From contig CAAGLU010000429.1 in the NCBI GenBank assembly GCA_900770865.1, positions 1 through 26,247 on the forward strand: a DNA stretch of 26,247 nucleotides. The letters are read 5' to 3'. The DNA is from an uncultured Atopobiaceae bacterium. Its GTDB lineage: Bacteria; Actinomycetota; Coriobacteriia; Coriobacteriales; Atopobiaceae. The notes beneath the pieces were generated by a model. The model was not told where the DNA came from. It worked only from the letters and a program-made list of their open reading frames with translations, and made no database searches. Below, in pieces: positions 23,014 to 26,247 of the stretch. A program made the translations under genes and the position numbers. How positions within the stretch are numbered: position 1 is the stretch's first letter; each line of letters starts with the position of its first letter.

Positions 23014-23029
23014 GGGGGCCTGTGCCCCC
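23014..23029 (-). terminator. Terminator-like hairpin after the second feoA
   Basis: GGGGGC and GCCCCC enclose a 4-base loop, 20 bases after the feoA stop, followed on the minus strand by ATGTTTTGG. It would end or attenuate the feoA transcript before feoB, which then has its own operator. Confidence 0.6.
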
Positions 23030-23049
23030 GGTACTCCCAACGCTGCCTG

Positions 23050-23304
23050 CTACGCGACGCCCTGGGCAGCTGCCTTCGCCACGTCCGCGACCTCGACGCA
23101 GGAGGCCTCGTCCTTGCGCAGCGAAAGCTCGTAGCCGCGCACGGTAACCTCGATGGGGTCGCCCAGGGGCGCAACCTTGCGCACGTAGATGCGCGTGCCC
23201 TTAGTGATGCCCATGTCCATGATTCGACGCTTGATGGCGCCCGTGCCGCTGAGCTTCGAGACCGTGCAGGTCTCCCCTACGTGCACGTCCTTAAGACTTG
23301 CCAT
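23050..23304 (-). CDS. feoA: FeoA-domain protein (second of two)
   Basis: An 84-residue cytoplasmic SH3-like protein that supports FeoB. The FeoA core is clear: GETCTVSKLSGTGAIKRRIMDMGITKGTRIYV, then PLGDPIEVTVRGYELSLRKDEASCVEV. The ATG at 23304 is chosen because AAGGGGAG lies upstream and the fold starts here; a longer frame adds an Arg-rich stretch without homology. It follows the first feoA gene by 103 bases and precedes feoB. The C-terminus (VAKAAAQGVA) is a short Ala-rich tail. Confidence 0.93.
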   Translation of the reverse strand: MASLKDVHVGETCTVSKLSGTGAIKRRIMDMGITKGTRIYVRKVAPLGDPIEVTVRGYELSLRKDEASCVEVADVAKAAAQGVA

Positions 23305-23407
23305 GCTCTCCCCTTCTTCATGCCGCAGGCCGCGCATGCGGTTGCGCGATGTCTGCAGCGATTGATAAACGGTTGTGGTTGCGGGCCGGCAGCGCCCGCG
23401 CCGACGG

Positions 23408-23719
23408 CTAGTACGTGACGATGCGCATGGCCATGTCGCGGCCGATGCCAAAGGTAGAGCCCTTGACGCTTACCACCACGTCGCCGTTCACGCGCGAGAC
23501 GACCTTGACCTCGGCGCCCTCGACGAAGCCCATCTCGGAGAGGTGCTGGCGCAGCGTGGCGCCCCCGCGCACCTTGAGGACGCGGATCGTCTCGCCTTCG
23601 CTCACCATCGCCAGGGGGAGCTGGGCGCCCCTCCCGGTGGTGGTTGCCTCCACGCGCGCGCCCACCCGGCTGGCGGGGTTGCTGCCTGTCATTACGGCAT
23701 CAGCCTCCATGGTCGACAT
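23408..23719 (-). CDS. feoA: FeoA-domain protein (first of two)
   Basis: A 103-residue FeoA paralogue, first gene of the feo cluster. The FeoA domain spans about 33-103 (LAMVSEGETIRVLKVRGG, then LRQHLSEMGFVEGAEVKVV, then VSVKGSTFGIGRDMAMRIVTY); residues 1-32 form a polar Ser/Ala/Thr-rich extension. The ATG at 23719 has AAGGGAG upstream; earlier frames run into the operator region. Two divergent FeoA proteins before one FeoB occur in several Firmicutes and Coriobacteriia; they may form a heteromeric regulator of the transporter (inference). Confidence 0.92.
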   Translation of the reverse strand: MSTMEADAVMTGSNPASRVGARVEATTTGRGAQLPLAMVSEGETIRVLKVRGGATLRQHLSEMGFVEGAEVKVVSRVNGDVVVSVKGSTFGIGRDMAMRIVTY

Positions 23720-23755
23720 CGTGACTCCCTTCTCAGCTCTCCGCGAGAGTTGTCC

Positions 23756-23787
23756 ATAGCTAACTCTCAAGTAGTATATGGCTAACT
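23756..23787 (-). promoter_or_regulatory. feoA: Paired DtxR/IdeR-like half-boxes and -10 of the feoA promoter
   Basis: On the minus strand AGTTAGCCAT (23787-23778) and AGTTAGCTAT (23765-23756) are direct repeats 22 bases apart, two helical turns. A TATACT -10 box (23778-23773) overlaps the first. The same AGTTAGC core recurs upstream of feoB, which supports a shared iron-dependent repressor. The repressor gene is not in this window. Confidence 0.6.
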
Positions 23788-23856
23788 TGCTGCGAATTGC
23801 CCGAAAAGTCAACTCTTCTTAACTATTGCTACGAAAGCGCAGGTAGGAGGGCTGTA

Positions 23857-24045
23857 ATGTACTTGTTTCTAGCCCATTCGGACGGGAATGTGCGAGAAGT
23901 TGCGCACATTGCGGCGAGAATGACGAGGCGTCGGAGCTTCTCGGCAGCTCTCCGCACAGATGCCGCGCATTTCGAACGGTTAGACCGCCTTAAACGGCGA
24001 GATTGCGCGGCATTGGCGGACATGCCGCGCATTCCGAACGGTTAG
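23857..24045 (+). CDS. Doubtful 62-codon ORF divergent from feoA
   Basis: An ATG at 23857 is preceded by a strong AGGAGG six bases away and opens 62 codons (MYLFLAHSDGNVREVAHIAARM...). However, the frame runs straight through the palindrome and direct-repeat cluster, its two repeat copies are read in different frames, and it resembles no family I know. It is listed because of the good ribosome site; it may equally be chance. Confidence 0.2.
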   Translation: MYLFLAHSDGNVREVAHIAARMTRRRSFSAALRTDAAHFERLDRLKRRDCAALADMPRIPNG

Positions 24046-24140
24046 ACCGCCTTAAACGTTCGGAAATTTCCTAACCGGCGAAATCACGCGGCATTGCCGA
24101 GAAGGACGGCGACCCCGCGGAGCAGCGGAGTTTCTCGGCA
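23887..24140. repeat. Cluster of palindromes and a 37-base direct repeat
   Basis: Components: hairpin AATGTGCG/CGCACATT (23887-23894, 23903-23910); a 37-base direct repeat (23960-23996 and 24022-24058, one mismatch, period 62) starting ATGCCGCGCATT; within copy 2, TTCCGAACG/CGTTCGGAA (24032-24040, 24056-24064); a larger nested palindrome TGCCGCG...CGCGGCA (24023-24029, 24087-24093) with GGTTAG/CTAACC inside; and TGCCGAGAA/TTCTCGGCA (24094-24102, 24132-24140). No transposase is present. It looks like a degenerate BIME-like repeat array. Confidence 0.8.
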
Positions 24141-24160
24141 CAGCTGCACCCGCAAAGAAA

Positions 24161-24195
24161 GACCCGCCGCCGGGCAAAGTGCCCAACGGCGGGTC
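24161..24195 (-). terminator. Terminator of the MHS transporter gene
   Basis: Outer arms GACCCGCCG/CGGCGGGTC (24161-24169, 24187-24195) plus inner GGGCA/TGCCC form a long stem. On the minus strand TTTCTTTGC follows, a good T-rich tail, 35 bases after the transporter stop. Confidence 0.85.
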
Positions 24196-24229
24196 GTCGC
24201 AACAATCGCAAGAGCCGAGCGCCAATAAC

Positions 24230-25555
24230 CTACGCCTCGAACTCCATGTCCTTGCTCTCCTTGATGAGCAGCAGCGCAACCAGCGCAACCACGGACATCA
24301 CGAGAAGGTACCATCCCACGCCCTGGATGCCAAACGCAAGCACCAGCGCCGTCGCGATGGTGGGTGCAAACGCGCCGCCCAGGATCGACGAGAGGTTGTA
24401 CGCCAGGCCGGAGCCAGAGTAGCGCACGTTTGCCGGGAAGAGCTCGGGCAGGTAGGCGCCACACGGCCCAAACAGGCCGCCCATCAGGCAGAAGCCAACG
24501 GCGAGGAAGGCAAACACGCTGGCCGCGTTCTGCGTTGCAAGCAGCTGCGGCGCAAGCAGGCTAAACACAACGGTGAGCAGCGTGGTGACGATAAGGACGG
24601 GCCTGCGGCCAACCTTGTCGGCCTCGACGCAGCCAACAACGATGAACACGGCGAAGAACGCAACGGCGCCAAGCTCAAGCTGCAGGTACTGGGTCTGGGC
24701 AAAGCCAAGCGTCTTCACGCCGTACGAGAGGGACCAGGTACCCAGCAGGTAGAACAGGGTGTACGTGATGCCCATGGCGCAAGTGCCGAGAACGACCTGC
24801 TTCCAGTACTTAGTGAGCTCGCGCAGCGGGCTCTTCACCACGCGGTCCTCCTTAACGGCCTTCTGGAAGACGGGGGTCTCGCTCATGCGCTCACGGACGA
24901 CAAGACCAACAACCACGAGGACCGCGGAGAGCAGGAACGGGATGCGCCAACCCCAGGCGACCATGGTGTCCTGCGAGAAGTTGCTCTCAAGCAGCAGGTT
25001 AACGCCGTAGGCAAAGAAGAAGCCGAGAGGGGCGCCCAGGTTGGGGAAGGAACCCCACAGCGCGCGCTTGTTGGCCGGCGCGTTCTCGGTGGCGACAAGC
25101 GCCGCGCCAGACCACTCCCCTGCCAGGCCCAGGCCCTGGAAGGCGCGGCACACGCACAGGAGCACCACCGCAAGCGGGCCAAGGACGTCGTAGCCGGGAA
25201 GCACGCCCACCACAAAGGTGGAGATACCCATCATCATAAGGGCAACTACCAGCGTCTTCTTGCGGCCGAACTTGTCGCCAAAGTGCCCAAAGAGAAGCGA
25301 CCCAAACGGGCGGGCGAGAAACGACACGGCAAAGGTGACAAATGAGAATAGCGTCGCGAGGAACGGGTTCTGCTTTGCGACGTCAGTGAAGAAGACGAGG
25401 CCAAAGTAGCTGGCGGCGGCGATTGAATAGCAGTAGTTGTCGTAGAACTCGATTGCGGTGCCCACCATGGAGGCGGCCATCACCTCGAGGACGGAGTCCC
25501 TCTTGGGGGCCTCGGCATCTGCCGAGACGGTTAGCGCTGTAGGCTGCGAAGACAT
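24230..25555 (-). CDS. MFS transporter, metabolite:H+ symporter (MHS) family
   Basis: A 441-residue, 12-segment secondary transporter. MHS hallmarks are present: AASMVGTAIEFYDNYCYS at the start of segment 1, the loop 2-3 motif GHFGDKFGRKKTL, RAFQGLGLAGEWSGA in segment 4, WGWRIPFLLS in segment 6 and VGRRP in loop 8-9. Relatives such as ProP, ShiA and KgtP carry betaine, shikimate or 2-oxoglutarate; the substrate cannot be read from sequence. The ATG at 25555 has AAGGAGAG upstream. It is monocistronic with a strong terminator, and its leader contains a 16-codon ORF and several hairpins, which suggests regulation by attenuation or RNA structure. Confidence 0.92.
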   Translation of the reverse strand: MSSQPTALTVSADAEAPKRDSVLEVMAASMVGTAIEFYDNYCYSIAAASYFGLVFFTDVAKQNPFLATLFSFVTFAVSFLARPFGSLLFGHFGDKFGRKKTLVVALMMMGISTFVVGVLPGYDVLGPLAVVLLCVCRAFQGLGLAGEWSGAALVATENAPANKRALWGSFPNLGAPLGFFFAYGVNLLLESNFSQDTMVAWGWRIPFLLSAVLVVVGLVVRERMSETPVFQKAVKEDRVVKSPLRELTKYWKQVVLGTCAMGITYTLFYLLGTWSLSYGVKTLGFAQTQYLQLELGAVAFFAVFIVVGCVEADKVGRRPVLIVTTLLTVVFSLLAPQLLATQNAASVFAFLAVGFCLMGGLFGPCGAYLPELFPANVRYSGSGLAYNLSSILGGAFAPTIATALVLAFGIQGVGWYLLVMSVVALVALLLIKESKDMEFEA

Positions 25556-25587
25556 TGCTTCTCTCCTTGTAGTCTGAGTGGTGGTAC

Positions 25588-25631
25588 GGGCGAGAACTTC
25601 TCGGCTTCTGGGTGCGAAGGGCGTCTCGCCC
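25588..25631 (-). promoter_or_regulatory. Mutually exclusive hairpins before the MHS transporter start
   Basis: On the minus strand GGGCGAGA (25631-25624) can pair with TCTCGCCC (25595-25588). Alternatively GGGCG-AGA-CGCCC (25631-25619) and CGAGAA-G-TTCTCG (25603-25591) fold locally. The two states cannot coexist, as in attenuators or RNA switches. The element lies 33-76 bases before the start codon. Confidence 0.4.
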
Positions 25632-25778
25632 TGCAGTTGGATTCCTGCGGGCCTAGCTCCCCGCGATGTGGAATCGTTCTCACAACGTCATGGCGTGCTT
25701 GTGCCTCTGCCGTGCTCCTCTCGCTTGCGATGTTCCGCTCAATCCGGATTTCTGCGGAGGACAGCCGGCATACGAAGA

Positions 25779-25815
25779 GGGCCCGGCGCTGTCTCTCCCC
25801 AACAGCCCCGGGCCC
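25779..25815 (-). terminator. Strong hairpin in the transporter leader
   Basis: 14-base arms (25779-25792 and 25802-25815; GGGCCCGG core) with one mismatch and a 9-base loop. On the minus strand TCTTCGT follows, a partial T-run, so it may terminate transcription within the leader. Confidence 0.5.
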
Positions 25816-25824
25816 AAAGGTCCG

Positions 25825-25850
25825 CGGCCGTCCGCAGGTGCGGACGGCCG
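25825..25850. repeat. 26-base near-perfect palindrome
   Basis: CGGCCGTCCGCA (25825-25836) and TGCGGACGGCCG (25839-25850) are exact complements around a central GG, 17 bases after the leader ORF stop. It could be an RNA hairpin in the leader or a protein-binding palindrome. Confidence 0.6.
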
Positions 25851-25867
25851 TATGTGGCCACCCGCAC

Positions 25868-25918
25868 CTAGATAATGCTGGTAATCTCGATGAGATCGTG
25901 CGTGTTGGCCTGGAACAT
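25868..25918 (-). CDS. Candidate 16-residue leader peptide
   Basis: ATG at 25918 with GAGGGAG seven bases upstream opens 16 codons, MFQANTHDLIEITSII, then TAG. Four of the last seven residues are Ile. Two strong hairpins follow before the transporter gene, the layout of a peptide-controlled attenuator; a small secreted or modified peptide is an alternative. Too short for homology. Confidence 0.45.
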   Translation of the reverse strand: MFQANTHDLIEITSII

Positions 25919-25987
25919 CTTAGTCTCCCTCTTCGTAGCGCCCGCGTCTGCGTGGCGTGTGTGAGACTATGCGCCCGGAAAGTTCAC

Positions 25988-25997
25988 GTAGCGCTAC
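25988..25997. promoter_or_regulatory. Palindrome GTAGCGCTAC, possible operator
   Basis: A perfect 10-base palindrome, framed by CGGAA (25977-25981) and TTCCG (26000-26004), about 70 bases upstream of the leader ORF. Position suits a regulator site near its promoter; no regulator can be named. Confidence 0.3.
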
Positions 25998-26183
25998 TAT
26001 TCCGTGGGCCGTAATACAAAGGTAATATTTCGGCGAAAGGTTGATTTGCGTCGGCAAACGTCGGAGCGCGCGACGAGAAGGACAGCCGTCCGGCGCCAGA
26101 GAGCGCATTTTAGCAGCCAACGCGTACAAAAACCTTTGCTGCGGCACCAACGAGGCGAGGGCCGTTAGCGACCCGGCGCTCCG

Positions 26184-26247
26184 CTACGCCTTCTTGCGTC
26201 GAGACGAGCTGCGTCCCGCTGAGCCGCCACGCCCTGACGCCGAGCCC
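26184..26247 (-). CDS. C-terminus of an unidentified protein (3' end only)
   Basis: Reading leftward from the window edge, one frame ends in a Gly/Ser/Arg/Lys-rich tail (GSASGRGGSAGRSSSRRKKA) and TAG. Such basic, low-complexity tails are common at the ends of DEAD-box helicases, RNases and other RNA-binding proteins, but 20 residues are not enough to name it. The rest lies outside the window. Confidence 0.5.
   Translation of the reverse strand, partial: GSASGRGGSAGRSSSRRKKA

Larger units (their letters stand above)
25556..26183 (-). other. Gene-free leader and upstream region of the MHS transporter
   Basis: No ordinary gene is supported. Reading on the minus strand it holds, in order: the 3' flank of the partial gene at the right edge, an AT-richer stretch near 26000-26040 likely to contain a promoter, a palindrome GTAGCGCTAC (25988-25997), a 16-codon ORF with ribosome site (25868-25918), two strong hairpins (25825-25850 and 25779-25815), and competing short hairpins near the transporter start (25588-25631). 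Confidence 0.6.

Noticed and set aside
23960..24058. CRISPR-like direct repeats
   Set aside because: Only two copies with a 25-base gap, the repeats continue into palindromes, and no cas genes are present.
25637..26014. 125-codon plus-strand ORF
   Set aside because: Spans the leader hairpins, has no ribosome site and resembles no known protein.

Overview
The window is high-GC, densely packed DNA that looks like an actinobacterial chromosome of the class Coriobacteriia, most likely Atopobiaceae (Olsenella/Atopobium type). This rests on codon bias, a Gram-positive sortase/pilus locus, paired feoA genes ahead of feoB, and an anaerobe-style peroxide defence. The genus is inference; no rRNA or tRNA gene is present to fix it.

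Layout. 1-2221 (+): a translationally coupled trio of glutathione peroxidase (5' end outside the window), an OhrR-type peroxide-sensing repressor and a Mn/Fe-type cation diffusion facilitator. 2226-3577: two convergent hairpins, then enolase (-). 4133-6263 (-): a LysR regulator followed by a short MetE-like, zinc-dependent methyltransferase. 6796-8055 (+): an Nramp Mn/Fe transporter. 8125-15298 (-): a sortase-assembled pilus operon transcribed as tip adhesin with a thioester domain, ancillary pilin, backbone pilin and class C sortase. 15481-17821 (-): ahpC followed by an AhpF-like flavoprotein with its domains in inverted order. 17822-18577: a 756-base gene-free stretch with three large palindromic elements. 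18578-19006 (+): PerR-type Fur regulator. 19009-20027 (-): AraC regulator coupled to a 29-residue upstream ORF. 20172-23719 (-): feoA-feoA-feoB with DtxR/IdeR-like boxes. 23887-24140: a second cluster of palindromes and direct repeats. 24230-25555 (-): an MHS-family (MFS) transporter with a roughly 360-base leader holding a 16-codon ORF and several hairpins. 26184-26247 (-): the C-terminus of another gene.

How it fits together. Much of the window concerns peroxide and transition-metal balance: organic peroxide sensing and removal (GPx, OhrR), Mn efflux and uptake (CDF, Nramp), H2O2 removal (AhpC plus its reductase, PerR) and ferrous iron uptake (FeoAAB under apparent DtxR-like control). The pilus operon is a separate surface-adhesion module inserted among these genes.

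The least explained parts are non-coding: the palindrome block next to ahpC/perR, the repeat cluster upstream of feoA, and the structured leader of the MHS transporter. Among proteins, the acidic insert in FeoB and the inverted AhpF stand out.
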